Assembly: GCA_965206145.1 (NCBI GenBank)
Contig: CBDBIK010000002.1
Coordinates: 124,001-188,000, forward strand
DNA length: 64,000 bases
From: CBDBIK01 sp965206145
GTDB lineage: Bacteria; Pseudomonadota; Alphaproteobacteria; TMED109
Reading direction: 5' to 3'
Made by a program: the position numbers and the translations under genes. The stretch's first letter is position 1, and the number at the start of each line of letters is the position of its first letter. Shown here piece after piece: positions 49,328-59,097 of the stretch. The notes beneath the pieces are model-generated. The model made no database searches. It was not told the DNA's origin and was given only the letters and a program-made list of their open reading frames with translations.

Positions 49328-50946
49328 GTAGAGCGCTTTGCGTCTTTAGCGATCATCACGCTTGCCTTTTCCGCGATCATCATCGTCGGTGCGGCGGTGT
49401 TACCGTGGGTGATAGTTGGCATGACGGATGCATCAACCACCCGCAAACCCTGGATTCCGTGCACCCGAAGGCGCTCGTCGACGACACCGCCACGCCCCAT
49501 GCGACACGTGCCCGCCGGATGGAAGATGGTGGTCGCAACCGTACTGGCTGCCTCGGCGAGGGAATCGTCGTCATTTCTAGTTGATTCGGGGCGAACCTCT
49601 TGGGGATGGTGGCGAGCGAGCGAGGGCTGAGAGCAGATCCTGCGCGTGAGGCGGATTGAATCTGCGGCGACCTTGCGGTCTTCGGGCGCGGAAAGATAGT
49701 TCGGCCGGATTGATGGGGCATCGCGGATATTTGAAGAGGTAGCGTGGATACTTCCCCGGGAGATCGGGGCGAGGTTGCAGACGCTTGCGGTGAAAGCGGG
49801 CCAGGGGTCAAGGGGTTTTCCGAAGCGTTCGAGGCTCAACGGTTGTACGTGGTACTGGAGGTTGACCGCCTCGCGCGAAGGGTCGGAACGGGCAAAGCAA
49901 CCGAGCTGGCTTGGTGCCATCGCCATTGGGCCGCTGCGGGAGAGAAGGTACGAGAGCGCGATACCAGCTTTCCCAAAAAGCGAGTTGCTGGTCTCGTTGA
50001 GGGTGCGTACTCCCTCGACGCGATAGACCAGCCTGACCTGGAGATGATCTTGGAGGTTTTCTCCCACGGCGGGAAGGTCTACCAGGGGCTCCACGCCGAT
50101 GCTGGTGAGACGTTCCGCGCTGCCGATGCCTGAAACCTCGAGAAGATGAGGTGAGCCGACGGATCCTGCGGCGAGGATCACTTCACCGGAAGCATCAATG
50201 TTTTTGATGTTTCCACCTTGTTCGAGTTCAAGGCCCACGGCCCGGCCGTCTTGGATGCGAATGCGCCTTACGTGTGCGCTCGTCAGGATCTCCAGGTTGG
50301 GGCGGCGTTCAATCGGCCTGAGGAAGCCTTGCGAGGCGTTCCATCGGGTTCCCTTACGTTGGTTGACCTCAAAGTAGGCGCAGCCTTCATTATCGCCGCG
50401 GTTGAAGTCCTCGACGGAGGGGATTCCTTCTTCGGCGGCGGCGGCGCGGAAGGAATCGAGGATATCCCAGCGGACAGGTCCTTGCTCGACGCGCCATTCG
50501 CCGCCGCTTCCGTGCATTTTATCGTTTCCACCGCTCCAGTGATCCTCGGCACGGATGAAGTGGGGAAGGACGTCATCCCAGTTCCAGCCCACGTTTCCGA
50601 GCTGACGCCAGTGGTCGTAGTCGGCAGCGTGTCCGCGCATGTAGATCATGCCGTTGATCGATGAACACCCGCCGAGAACCTTGCCACGAGGGTAGGGAAT
50701 GGCGCGTCCACCGAGGCCGGGCTCGCTCTCTGTCGAGAAGCACCAGTCTGTCCGCGGGTTTCCCATGCAGTAGAGGTAGCCAACGGGAATTCGGATCCAG
50801 TGCCAATCATCTCTCCCACCTGCCTCGGTGAGGAGGACGCGGTTGGAGGGGTTCGCGCTCAGGCGGTTAGCCAGTACGCAGCCTGCAGATCCGGCACCCA
50901 CGATCACATAATCGAAAGTGTCAGAGTTTGAGCTTATCCGTGCCAT
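49324..50946 (-). CDS. GMC-family FAD oxidoreductase (choline dehydrogenase-like)
   Basis: A 540-residue flavoprotein. FAD site DYVIVGAGSAGCVLANRLS, then GGCSSINGMIYMRGHAADYD, the GMC signature GSVGSPHLLEVSGIG and the catalytic histidines in TIFHPAGTCRMG and ITHGNTAAPTMMIAEKAS. Members oxidise alcohols such as choline, polyethylene glycol or alkanols. It begins an operon with ispDF, pgpA and pncC through a 4-bp overlap, an unusual companion for these housekeeping genes. Substrate unknown. Confidence 0.93.
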   Translation of the reverse strand: MARISSNSDTFDYVIVGAGSAGCVLANRLSANPSNRVLLTEAGGRDDWHWIRIPVGYLYCMGNPRTDWCFSTESEPGLGGRAIPYPRGKVLGGCSSINGMIYMRGHAADYDHWRQLGNVGWNWDDVLPHFIRAEDHWSGGNDKMHGSGGEWRVEQGPVRWDILDSFRAAAAEEGIPSVEDFNRGDNEGCAYFEVNQRKGTRWNASQGFLRPIERRPNLEILTSAHVRRIRIQDGRAVGLELEQGGNIKNIDASGEVILAAGSVGSPHLLEVSGIGSAERLTSIGVEPLVDLPAVGENLQDHLQVRLVYRVEGVRTLNETSNSLFGKAGIALSYLLSRSGPMAMAPSQLGCFARSDPSREAVNLQYHVQPLSLERFGKPLDPWPAFTASVCNLAPISRGSIHATSSNIRDAPSIRPNYLSAPEDRKVAADSIRLTRRICSQPSLARHHPQEVRPESTRNDDDSLAEAASTVATTIFHPAGTCRMGRGGVVDERLRVHGIQGLRVVDASVMPTITHGNTAAPTMMIAEKASVMIAKDAKRST

Positions 50947-51322
50947 GAATTTTATCTAGGACGTCGGCCTTTCCGACGTTGACGAGGCTAGGAAGCGGTT
51001 TGCTGAAATGCAATGTTTCAAAAAGAAATTATGTGCCTAATCGCTGGAGAAAGTTTAATAGTAGGTGGGATAGCATCAACATGGCCAACCAACAACTGCC
51101 CAAAGCGTACCTTTTGTCGAGGCTGCCTCAAGGTGAAAACCTTAATCCGCAACATGCGTCATCTGGTTCAGCTGGAACGTTTTGCTATGGCCAGATCCTC
51201 ATGACAATTTGCAGGAAGGAAGAATCTATCTGGAGTTCGGATCTTAAAGGTTGATTGTCCTGCAAAAGCGCGGTAGTCACAAAATTCTTGCGATCAAAGT
51301 GCTCCGCGGCCTTGTCGAGAAT
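50947..51322. other. Intergenic stretch, no gene recognised
   Basis: 376 bp, lower in GC than its surroundings. Short open frames exist on both strands, but none shows a family or a convincing ribosome-binding site. The compositional change continues into the lipoprotein gene, so it is probably part of the same acquired segment. Confidence 0.4.
50961..50979. promoter_or_regulatory. Hairpin upstream of the GMC oxidoreductase gene
   Basis: ACGTCGG and CCGACGT form a perfect 7-bp stem around a CCTTT loop, 15 bp ahead of the start codon of the minus-strand gene. It may be an operator palindrome or a leader hairpin. No T-run follows. Confidence 0.35.
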
Positions 51323-51352
51323 TTGACTAAAGTCTGAATCATGTGCTACAGT
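51323..51352 (+). promoter_or_regulatory. Candidate sigma-70 promoter of the lipoprotein gene
   Basis: TTGACT (51323-51328), an 18-bp spacer and TACAGT (51347-51352), about 75 bp ahead of the start codon. Confidence 0.4.
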
Positions 51353-51429
51353 CTGAGGGTCGTTTAAGTCATTTCGCGCTGTTACACTGACGGCGCAATG
51401 GGGCAAGCTGGAGCAAAGGGGTAGTGATT

Positions 51430-52344
51430 ATGAAACAAAAACGGGTATTAATTATAGCCGCGTCGTCTATCGCTATGGTGGGCATCGCCTCATGCTCCAA
51501 CGATGATACCGCAATGACATCACCAATGGGTCCGTCTGTGGAAGCGTTCTCTTATGAATATGAAACCCTTGACAGCATGGCGGCGGAAACCAGCATCCTT
51601 GCCGGTGTAGCACTACGGAGCACTGGGGACGGCGACGAGTCCGGCGATGTTGAGTTTGTGGGGGATGTAACTGGATCAGTCACCCATAATATCGGCAGTG
51701 TGACTGTTTCTGACGGCATAATGGAGGATCAAGCAATTACCTTCAACTCTGGCTCGGACAGAATTTTCTCTGGGAGCTATGAATACGTCGCGACTTTCGG
51801 GGGAGATTACTCCTCTGGTGGAGAGAATTATGACTTGTCTGGGTTCGCCGGCATTGCGACCCGAGGCCGTGAGGTGCCAATAAGTGGCGGCGCCAGCTAT
51901 GTAGGCGAAGCTTACGCGAGAATAGAAGACTTTGGTGGGAATGATGCGGATGATCTTAATTACATGGAAGGGAATAGCGGGGTAAATGTAGACTTTTCTG
52001 CGGGTGAAGTGGATGTTGTCATGGGTGGGTTTATGGTTAGGAACGGCGCTGGTGGCCCCGGAACATCGGCAATTGTCGATTCCATCGAAATAACAGGCAT
52101 GGATATTGCTGGAAACAGGTTTTCTGGTGGTACTGTGAGATTTTTTCAAAATTCTTCCGACCTTACTCTCCGCCAGGAGGTAGGTATTGACGTTATAACT
52201 GGAGCAGATCCCACAAGCTTCGCGGCTGGTCACTTCTTTGGGTGGAACAGCGAAGATCTTGTTCCTGATGAAGTAGCGGGTGGTTTGCATAGCGAAGGCG
52301 ATGACGCGAGTGTCATTGCCGGCTTCATTGCCAATTCTGAGTAA
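51430..52344 (+). CDS. Lipoprotein with TbpB-like beta-barrel domain
   Basis: A 304-residue Gly/Asp-rich protein. The signal peptide ends in a lipobox (VGIASC) with Cys24 or so as the lipid-bearing residue. The second half has the repeated strand pattern of transferrin-binding-protein-B-like barrels: ASYVGEAYARIED, VNVDFSAGEVDVVMGGF, GNRFSGGTVRFF and GHFFGWNSEDLVPDEVAGGLHS, ending in VIAGFIANSE. In related proteins this barrel sits on surface lipoproteins, some exported by Slam translocators. None is seen in the window. AGGGG precedes ATG 51430. Codon use is clearly more AT-rich than the neighbouring ntr genes, suggesting transfer. Confidence 0.72.
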   Translation: MKQKRVLIIAASSIAMVGIASCSNDDTAMTSPMGPSVEAFSYEYETLDSMAAETSILAGVALRSTGDGDESGDVEFVGDVTGSVTHNIGSVTVSDGIMEDQAITFNSGSDRIFSGSYEYVATFGGDYSSGGENYDLSGFAGIATRGREVPISGGASYVGEAYARIEDFGGNDADDLNYMEGNSGVNVDFSAGEVDVVMGGFMVRNGAGGPGTSAIVDSIEITGMDIAGNRFSGGTVRFFQNSSDLTLRQEVGIDVITGADPTSFAAGHFFGWNSEDLVPDEVAGGLHSEGDDASVIAGFIANSE

Positions 52345-52882
52345 GCGACATTTGCGCCTGATGGTCAAACCTCTCCCTCCCTTTTTTGAGCCGGGGATTT
52401 GTCCTCATACCTGATATTTCTACTGTGTATTTCACTTCGCAACTGATCGATCGGCAGCTCACTGGAAATTTGAACGGTTATTGATTGGTTTTATCTTTCG
52501 GGACAGGTCCTGGACAGGTTCTAAAGGCAACGCGGATCCAGTTCGCAGTGCAACTTGACCACGGTATTGGATGTTGGCAGTTTTGCCTAGGTGTTGCAGT
52601 TCAGGGTGGGCCGCTGGATAGCTTGGAGCGCGGTCAGATTGGTTACAAAATTACCGTGCAATCTCGCGAACATTAGCTTTGGAAATCCTTGAATGACGGG
52701 CGTACTCGCCTTTCATCGTCTTCCGCAGCCTTGTAACCAAAACCATCAACCATCTAGGCATGATTCTTTTCTTATTTCTGATGTGAGTCTCGTTGGTACT
52801 CGATCTGATTTGATCCAGAATTCCTTGACTGAGCTGCTTCAAACCCTATTTTGCTTAATTCCTGTGCAGAAAGGTGCAGGCT
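52345..52882. other. Intergenic stretch ahead of ntrB, no gene recognised
   Basis: 538 bp with lower GC than the ntr genes. No family-like frame is visible on either strand. In many Alphaproteobacteria dusB lies at this place, but I find no remnant of it. The ntrB promoter should lie here; I could not pick one with confidence. Confidence 0.45.
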
Positions 52883-54004
52883 ATGCCTTCTGAAAGTGCT
52901 AAAACCTCTACTGTCGTCTTCTCCGAAGACGTTCTCGGGTCGATGGCTTGTCCCGTCCTGGTAGTTTCAGGCGGCGGCCACATCTGCTACGTCAATCCTG
53001 CCGGCGAGCAGTTGTTTGGTGCGAGTTCCTCAGCGCTTACCCGAAGTTCCCTCACCGATTTCCTCTCCAAGGACAGTCCCCTGCTCGCCATGCTTGAGCA
53101 AGTGGGGAAACGCGGCAGCAGCGCCGCTGAGTACGGAATCCGCCTTGCCGCTCCTCGGCTTACTGAACGACTTGTCGACGTACACGCCTCCCCATGCCAA
53201 GAAGATTCGAGCCTTCTCGTTCTCACGTTTCATGCCCGCTCCCTGGCTCAGCGCCTTGGAGGGCACCGCCTTGGGCAAATGGGAGCGGCGCGATCGGCAA
53301 CAGGATTTGCGGAAACGCTCACCCACGAAATTCGCAACCCACTCTCCGGTATCCGAGGAGCAGCACAACTCTTGGCCGAGGTGGTCGAACCATCCGACAA
53401 GGAACTCACCCGCCTCATTTGTGAAGAAACCGATCGCATCGGTGCCCTGCTATCCCGTTTTGATTCCTTCGCCGACGGGGCACCTTCGATGTCGGAGTCC
53501 GTTAACATCCATGCCGTTCTCAACCGGGTAAGCCTGCTGGCGAGCAACGGCTTTGCCAAGGGTGTGCAGCTAGTGCATGACTACGATCCCTCGCTCCCAC
53601 CGGTCGCGGGCGACCGCGACCGTCTTGTCCAAGCGTTTCTCAATCTCGTAAAGAATGCTGCAGAAGCTTCGCCCAAGGGTGAGATCCGCCTTAGCACCGG
53701 TTTTAGTCACGGTCTTCGGGTTCGCACGCCCGGTGCGAGCGGACGCAGCCTTCCGATTTACGTGGCCGTTGAAGACGACGGTCCCGGTGTTCCTGCTGAT
53801 ATCCGAGGGCATATCTTCGAGCCGTTTGTCAGCACCAAGGCAGGCGACCGCGGTCTTGGCCTGTCTTTGGTCGCCAGAATCGTCGAGGACCATGGCGGCA
53901 TCGTCGAGGTCGAAGACACCGACAGGGGTACCTGCTTCACGGTACACTTTCCTGCTAGTCAACTGGCAGACGAGGCTGTCCCTTTCGAGGAAGACGCGGC
54001 ATGA
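52883..54004 (+). CDS. ntrB: Nitrogen regulation sensor kinase NtrB
   Basis: A 373-residue cytoplasmic histidine kinase. A PAS domain (about 15-80) precedes the dimerisation helix with His148 in TLTHEIRNPLSGIRGAAQLL. The ATPase domain shows the N box FLNLVKNAAEA, G1 VEDDGPGVP and G2 RGLGLSLVARI. It phosphorylates or dephosphorylates NtrC in answer to PII signalling of nitrogen status. ATG 52883 has AAAGG upstream; GTG 52874 is the alternative. ATGA overlap with ntrC. Confidence 0.94.
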   Translation: MPSESAKTSTVVFSEDVLGSMACPVLVVSGGGHICYVNPAGEQLFGASSSALTRSSLTDFLSKDSPLLAMLEQVGKRGSSAAEYGIRLAAPRLTERLVDVHASPCQEDSSLLVLTFHARSLAQRLGGHRLGQMGAARSATGFAETLTHEIRNPLSGIRGAAQLLAEVVEPSDKELTRLICEETDRIGALLSRFDSFADGAPSMSESVNIHAVLNRVSLLASNGFAKGVQLVHDYDPSLPPVAGDRDRLVQAFLNLVKNAAEASPKGEIRLSTGFSHGLRVRTPGASGRSLPIYVAVEDDGPGVPADIRGHIFEPFVSTKAGDRGLGLSLVARIVEDHGGIVEVEDTDRGTCFTVHFPASQLADEAVPFEEDAA

Positions 54005-55452
54005 ACGACGCAACCGTGCTTGTCGCCGACGACGATGCCGCCATTCGTACGGTAGTGGGCAGAGCACTTCGCCGCCATGGCTTGGATGTCCGCGAGACCG
54101 ACAACGTGAAAACACTGTGGTCGTGGATTGAGGCGGGTGAGGGAGGTCTTGTGATCACCGACGTTGTTATGCCCTCGGGCAACGGACTTTCTCTTCTCCC
54201 TCGCGTGCGCGAACTGCGCCCCAATCTCCCGGTCATCGTCGTTAGTGCCCGTAACACAGTTCTCACGGCACTCCGGGCGGGCGAGGGGGGCGCATTCGAG
54301 TACTTCCCCAAACCTTTCGATCTTGACGAGCTGGTGGCTGCTGCGAATCGCGCACTTGCCACGGCCTGTTCCGGAACCGCAGATGATTCACCTCCGTCCG
54401 GTGAAGATCTTCCTCTCGTCGGGCAATCGGCTGCCATGCAGCGGGTCTACCGCATGCTGGCACGGATCGTAAATACGGATCTCACGGTGATGGTTCTGGG
54501 CGAATCAGGCACCGGAAAAGAGCTCGTTGCCCGTGCCCTCCATGATTTTAGCCCTCGCGCAAAGAAGCAGTTCGTCCCGGTCAACATGGCCGCTATCCCG
54601 CGTGAGCTCATTGAGAGCGAGCTCTTCGGACACGAACGTGGTGCCTTCACCGGTGCCCATCGCCGCACCCACGGACGTTTCGAGCAAGCGGACGGAGGTA
54701 CGCTCTTCTTGGACGAGATCGGCGACATGCCCCACGAGGCTCAAACCCGTCTTCTCCGGGTACTGCAGGAGGGTGAGTTCAATCCGGTCGGTGGTGCCGA
54801 TCCAGTGCGCGTGGACGTTCGCATCGTCGCCGCAACCCATCGCGACCTCGGAGATCTCGTCGAGCAGGGATTATTCCGCGAGGATCTCTACTACCGGTTG
54901 AATGTGGTTCCGATCCGAATGCCACCGCTTCGCGAACGCTTCGAGGACCTGCCTCTCCTTGTCAACCACCTGCTTGCTCGCGCCGCCGAGGAGGGGATGC
55001 CGCGCAAGAACATGGACGCGGATGCGGTCGCACAACTCGAAAGACATTCGTGGCCCGGGAATGTCCGCGAGTTGGAAAACCTGCTGCGTCGACTGCTTGC
55101 ACTTACGGCCGGCGATTTGATCGAGGTCAAGGCGGTCGAGGAGGAACTCGACGAACGTCTCTCCTGGCACCCGGGCGGGGAAGAGGAAGCAACCTCACTG
55201 GAAGCGAGCGTGGACCGCCACCTCTCGCGTTATTTCGCTGCCCACGGGGATTCGCTTCCCGTTCCAGGCATTTACGAGAGAATCCTGCGCGAAGTCGAAC
55301 GCCCCTTGATCCTTCAAACTCTGACGGCAACCGGCGGCAACCAGATCCGTGCTGCCAATCTTCTCGGAATCAATAGAAATACCCTGAGAAAGAAGATTCG
55401 CACTCTCGACATTCGAGTCCTTTCCCGGCGCAGGAAGGAACCACGACAATGA
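54001..55452 (+). CDS. ntrC: Nitrogen regulation response regulator NtrC
   Basis: A 483-residue sigma-54 activator. Receiver domain (1-120) with Asp10/Asp11, phospho-acceptor Asp54 (VITDVVMP) and Lys104. The AAA+ domain (about 140-380) has Walker A GESGTGKE, the sigma-54 contact loop GAFTGA and Walker B GGTLFLDEIGDM. The C-terminal Fis-type helix-turn-helix is NQIRAANLLGINRNTLRKKI. It turns on nitrogen assimilation genes. The stop overlaps ntrY. Confidence 0.97.
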   Translation: MNDATVLVADDDAAIRTVVGRALRRHGLDVRETDNVKTLWSWIEAGEGGLVITDVVMPSGNGLSLLPRVRELRPNLPVIVVSARNTVLTALRAGEGGAFEYFPKPFDLDELVAAANRALATACSGTADDSPPSGEDLPLVGQSAAMQRVYRMLARIVNTDLTVMVLGESGTGKELVARALHDFSPRAKKQFVPVNMAAIPRELIESELFGHERGAFTGAHRRTHGRFEQADGGTLFLDEIGDMPHEAQTRLLRVLQEGEFNPVGGADPVRVDVRIVAATHRDLGDLVEQGLFREDLYYRLNVVPIRMPPLRERFEDLPLLVNHLLARAAEEGMPRKNMDADAVAQLERHSWPGNVRELENLLRRLLALTAGDLIEVKAVEEELDERLSWHPGGEEEATSLEASVDRHLSRYFAAHGDSLPVPGIYERILREVERPLILQTLTATGGNQIRAANLLGINRNTLRKKIRTLDIRVLSRRRKEPRQ

Positions 55453-57656
55453 CGCTCATCGACCTTCACCGCTGGGCGGTTCGCGTGCGGCTTTCCAGGA
55501 CGCTTGTCTGGCTGCTTGCAGGCGCAGGCTCGATATCGGGAATCGGAACGTACGTCGTGATGTCGCGGAGTGCCGAGGCGGACCCGTTGCTGATTCTTGT
55601 CCTGCTCAACGTCGATCTGATCTTCCTCGTCTTTCTTGTCGGCATCTTGGCCCGCAACGCGGTCAAGCTCTGGGTCCGTAGGCGCAGGGGACAGCCCGGT
55701 GCTAGGCTTCATGTTCAAGTGGTGGCGATATTCAGCCTGATTGCCGCGGCGCCAGCAATTGTTGTCGCCTTGTTCGCTGCCGTGTTTTTCACGGTTGGGA
55801 TCGAAGGCTGGTTCAGTGAGCGGGTATCAAGCGCGCTTACCCGTTCCCTTGCGGTGGCCGAGGCCTATGTCGAGGAGAACCGCAAGCTGATCCTTGCGGA
55901 CGTTCTCTGGATCGCCGATAGCCTCGAGCGCTCACCGGCCGCCTCCAGTGCCAACGCTGAGGCACTTGGTGCCATCCTCGATCGTCTTGCGGCGGGACGT
56001 GGCGTCAGTGAGGCTGTTCTTTTGCGAACCGATGGCCAGCTTCTGGCCCGGAGTAGCTTGAGCTTTCTGCTGAGTTTCGATCGCCTGCCAAGCAACGTGC
56101 TCGCCCGGGCTCGCCGCGGGGAAACAGTGGTCTTCGAAAGCAGCCAAGATGACCGGGTACGCGCCCTTTCCCCCCTGAGCGGATTCGCTGGACGTCTGCT
56201 ATATATCGGCCGCTACGTGGACCCCGAGGTGAGCGCGCACATCGCGGGCGTACGCAGTGCCGTCGGTGCCTATCAACGCATGGAAAGCCAGCGTGAAGGG
56301 ACCCAGATCACCTTCACCATGGTCTTCATCGTCGTGGCGGTGTTGTTGCTGATGGTCGCGGTTTGGCTCGGCTTCCAATTTGCAAGCCGCCTGGTGGGAC
56401 CGATCTCGGAACTTTCCGAAGCCGCCGATAAGGTGCGCGAAGGAAATCTCGCCGCTCGAGTCAATGAACGCGACTACGACGGCGAAATTGGAGGACTCTT
56501 TCGTGCCTTTAACCGCATGACCGGTCAACTCTCTGGCCAGCACCGTGAACTCGTCGAAGCCAACACCGAGCTCGATGCGAGGCGCCGCTTCACCGAGGCC
56601 GTGCTCGGCGGCGTGAGCGCAGGTGTTCTCGGTGTCGATCCGCAGGGAAGCATCTTTCTTTCCAATCTGTCCGCTTCTCGGCTTCTTGGTATCTCCATCG
56701 AGAACCTGAACGGGCGTCCTTTCGAGGAGGAGGTGCCGGCGATGGCAGAGCTTTTCTCCCGTGCCAGGATACATCCCGAACAGATGAGCCAAGACCAGGT
56801 GACGATCACTCGTGAGGGGCGTACACGACACCTTCTGGTTCGAGTGAATCCGGCGACCCGGGATGGTGCGCAAGGCTACGTCGTGACTTTTGACGACATG
56901 ACCGAACGCGTTCTCGCCCAGCGTGCAGCTGCTTGGGGGGACGTGGCACGTCGCATTGCCCACGAAATCCGCAATCCGCTGACCCCTATCCGTCTCGCTG
57001 CCGAACGAATCAAGAAGCGTTACGCAGGAGAGATTCAAACCGAGCCGGATGTCTTCTCCTCCTGCATCGACACGATCGTTCTCCAGGTCGGTGAGATGCG
57101 CCGGATGGTCGATGAGTTCTCGGAGTTTGGACGCATGCCGTCGCCGGAGTTCGCTGAGGCCGATATCGGCAAATTGGTGAGCGGACTCCAAGCAATGCAC
57201 GCGACTGCCAACGCCACCGTTCAGGTACGCTGCCAAATCCCCACCCACCCGGTTCGGGGTCTGTGCGACGAAAGGCAAATCGCGCAGGCACTTACCAATC
57301 TCGTGAACAATGCTGTCCACGCTGCCGAGAGCAGATCCGGAGGCACGGATGCACCGCCAGGTGTTGTTTCCATCACCCTGGAGGAGGAAAAAGTTTCGGA
57401 CGGGTACCGGATCGTCGTCGACGACAACGGTGGCGGGTTTTCCGAGGATGTTCTCGACCGGGCCACAGAACCTTACGTGACCACGCGGCGAGGCGGGACC
57501 GGACTGGGACTCGCGATCGTTCGCCGCATCGTCGAGGATCAGGGAGGAAGCATTGCACTCGCCAATACCGAAGTTGGTGCCCGAGTCACCCTGACATTCC
57601 CGCGCGCACGACCCGCAGTCTCCGATTCGACGCACGAGTCCGAGGTTGCTGCCTGA
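55449..57656 (+). CDS. ntrY: Membrane sensor kinase NtrY
   Basis: A 735-residue membrane-bound histidine kinase. Three or four membrane segments lie in the first 310 residues, with a periplasmic sensing region (about 120-285). A HAMP domain follows (FASRLVGPISELSEAADKVREGNL), then a PAS domain, the phospho-acceptor in IAHEIRNPLTPIRLAAERIKK and an ATPase domain with LTNLVNNAVHAAE, VDDNGGGF and GGTGLGLAIVRRI. Together with NtrX it responds to nitrogen and redox or envelope conditions in Alphaproteobacteria. Confidence 0.95.
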   Translation: MTLIDLHRWAVRVRLSRTLVWLLAGAGSISGIGTYVVMSRSAEADPLLILVLLNVDLIFLVFLVGILARNAVKLWVRRRRGQPGARLHVQVVAIFSLIAAAPAIVVALFAAVFFTVGIEGWFSERVSSALTRSLAVAEAYVEENRKLILADVLWIADSLERSPAASSANAEALGAILDRLAAGRGVSEAVLLRTDGQLLARSSLSFLLSFDRLPSNVLARARRGETVVFESSQDDRVRALSPLSGFAGRLLYIGRYVDPEVSAHIAGVRSAVGAYQRMESQREGTQITFTMVFIVVAVLLLMVAVWLGFQFASRLVGPISELSEAADKVREGNLAARVNERDYDGEIGGLFRAFNRMTGQLSGQHRELVEANTELDARRRFTEAVLGGVSAGVLGVDPQGSIFLSNLSASRLLGISIENLNGRPFEEEVPAMAELFSRARIHPEQMSQDQVTITREGRTRHLLVRVNPATRDGAQGYVVTFDDMTERVLAQRAAAWGDVARRIAHEIRNPLTPIRLAAERIKKRYAGEIQTEPDVFSSCIDTIVLQVGEMRRMVDEFSEFGRMPSPEFAEADIGKLVSGLQAMHATANATVQVRCQIPTHPVRGLCDERQIAQALTNLVNNAVHAAESRSGGTDAPPGVVSITLEEEKVSDGYRIVVDDNGGGFSEDVLDRATEPYVTTRRGGTGLGLAIVRRIVEDQGGSIALANTEVGARVTLTFPRARPAVSDSTHESEVAA

Positions 57657-57657
57657 G

Positions 57658-59097
57658 ATGGCCACTTCCGCTCCCGAGACGACCTCTCCTGGCCGTGTCT
57701 GCGAAATCCTTGTTGTCGATGATGATGCCCAGGTATGCGCCTCGATCCAGGCCCTGCTTCAAGATGAGGGCTACACGGCCCGTACCTGCCTAGATGGTGA
57801 TGCGGCCTTTGCCGAACTTTCCTATCGGGTTGTTTCGCTCGTGCTTCTCGATATCTGGCTTGAAGCGGGTGAACGCGAAGGTCTCAAGGTGCTCGAACGC
57901 GTCCAGGAAAGCTTTCCTAATGTTTCAGTGGTGATGATTAGTGGCCACGGGTCAGTCCAGACCGCCGTCGAGGCGATGAACTTGGGCGCATCGGACTTCA
58001 TCGAAAAGCCGTTTGAGGGGGATCACCTTCTGCACGTGGTGGCGCGTGTGCTTGAGACCGAGAGGCTGCGGCGTGAGAATGCCGAGCTTGCGCGGAAGGT
58101 GGGTCATCCGGGTGAGATGCTTGGCTCTTCGCTGGAAATGAAGAGCTTGCGCACCGTCATTTCTAAAGTCGCACCGACCAACAGCAGGATCCTTGTCACG
58201 GGCCAGCACGGTACTGGCAAGGAAACGATTGCCAGGGTCGTACACGCTGCTTCGAAATGGAGCGACGGGGTATTCGTAGTTGTCGGTGCACCGACAATGC
58301 TCCCGGACCGCTTCGAAGAGGAACTGTTCGGACGCGAAGACGGCAACGGCAATGTGATCCGCGTCGGTTTTTTCGAGCAGGCGCACGGCGGAACCCTGTT
58401 CATCGACGAGGTCTCCGAGATGCCTCTCGAGACGCAAGGACGCATGATTCGAGCACTTCAGGAACCGACCTTCGTGCGGGTGGGCGGTACCACACCGGTC
58501 GCGGTCGATGCTCGCATTATCACGGCCAGCAGTTCGGACATCGAAGCTCAGGTGGAAGCGGGGAACTTCCGCGCCGATCTCTACTATCGGCTGAACGTCG
58601 TTCCGCTGCAGGCTCCTGCGCTGTCCGAACGGCGTGAGGATATTCCGCAGCTGGCCGAGCATTTCATGTTGCAGTGCGCTCGCGCATTGGGTCGCCAACC
58701 ACGCCCCTTCACACAGGAAGCGCTGGCCCGGTTGCAGACATGCGCTTGGCCCGGCAACGTCCGCCAGCTCCGCAACGTCATCGAACGTGTTCTCATCCTT
58801 GCGCCGGGAACCGCTGACGAACCGGTGGAGATCTCCATGCTTCCCGATGAGGTGCTTCGGGAAAACGCGGCACCGCAATCCTTCACGACGGAAGCGATCA
58901 TGAGCAGCACGCTTCGTAAGGCGCGCGCCGCTTTTGAAAGCGAGTACCTCTCATCCCAACTCGTCCGCTTCGGCGGCAGTGTTGTCCGCACGGCCGAATT
59001 TGTCGGCATGGAGCGCACGGCACTATCTAGGAAACTCAAGTCACTCGGCATTTCCGCTTCTGGGACGAAAGAAGAGGAAGAGAAGGACGAGTCATGA
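57658..59097 (+). CDS. ntrX: Response regulator NtrX
   Basis: A 479-residue NtrC-family regulator. Receiver domain with Asp65 (LVLLDIW), AAA+ domain with GQHGTGKE and GGTLFIDEVSEMP, and a Fis-type end (SVVRTAEFVGMERTALSRKL). The sigma-54 contact loop GAFTGA is missing: the region reads FGREDGNGNVIRVGFFEQ. That is usual for alphaproteobacterial NtrX, which acts without sigma-54. ATG 57658 begins 2 bp after the ntrY stop. The ATGA overlap with trkA couples it to potassium uptake genes. Confidence 0.95.
   Translation: MATSAPETTSPGRVCEILVVDDDAQVCASIQALLQDEGYTARTCLDGDAAFAELSYRVVSLVLLDIWLEAGEREGLKVLERVQESFPNVSVVMISGHGSVQTAVEAMNLGASDFIEKPFEGDHLLHVVARVLETERLRRENAELARKVGHPGEMLGSSLEMKSLRTVISKVAPTNSRILVTGQHGTGKETIARVVHAASKWSDGVFVVVGAPTMLPDRFEEELFGREDGNGNVIRVGFFEQAHGGTLFIDEVSEMPLETQGRMIRALQEPTFVRVGGTTPVAVDARIITASSSDIEAQVEAGNFRADLYYRLNVVPLQAPALSERREDIPQLAEHFMLQCARALGRQPRPFTQEALARLQTCAWPGNVRQLRNVIERVLILAPGTADEPVEISMLPDEVLRENAAPQSFTTEAIMSSTLRKARAAFESEYLSSQLVRFGGSVVRTAEFVGMERTALSRKLKSLGISASGTKEEEEKDES

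Noticed and set aside
50979..51406. Small frames on both strands ahead of the lipoprotein gene
   Set aside because: No ribosome-binding sites, no recognisable family, and the promoter candidate for the lipoprotein lies within one of them.
56199..57665. Open frame of 488 codons opposite ntrY
   Set aside because: ntrY is unmistakable on the plus strand. The antisense frame has no family motif and follows from GC-rich codon bias.
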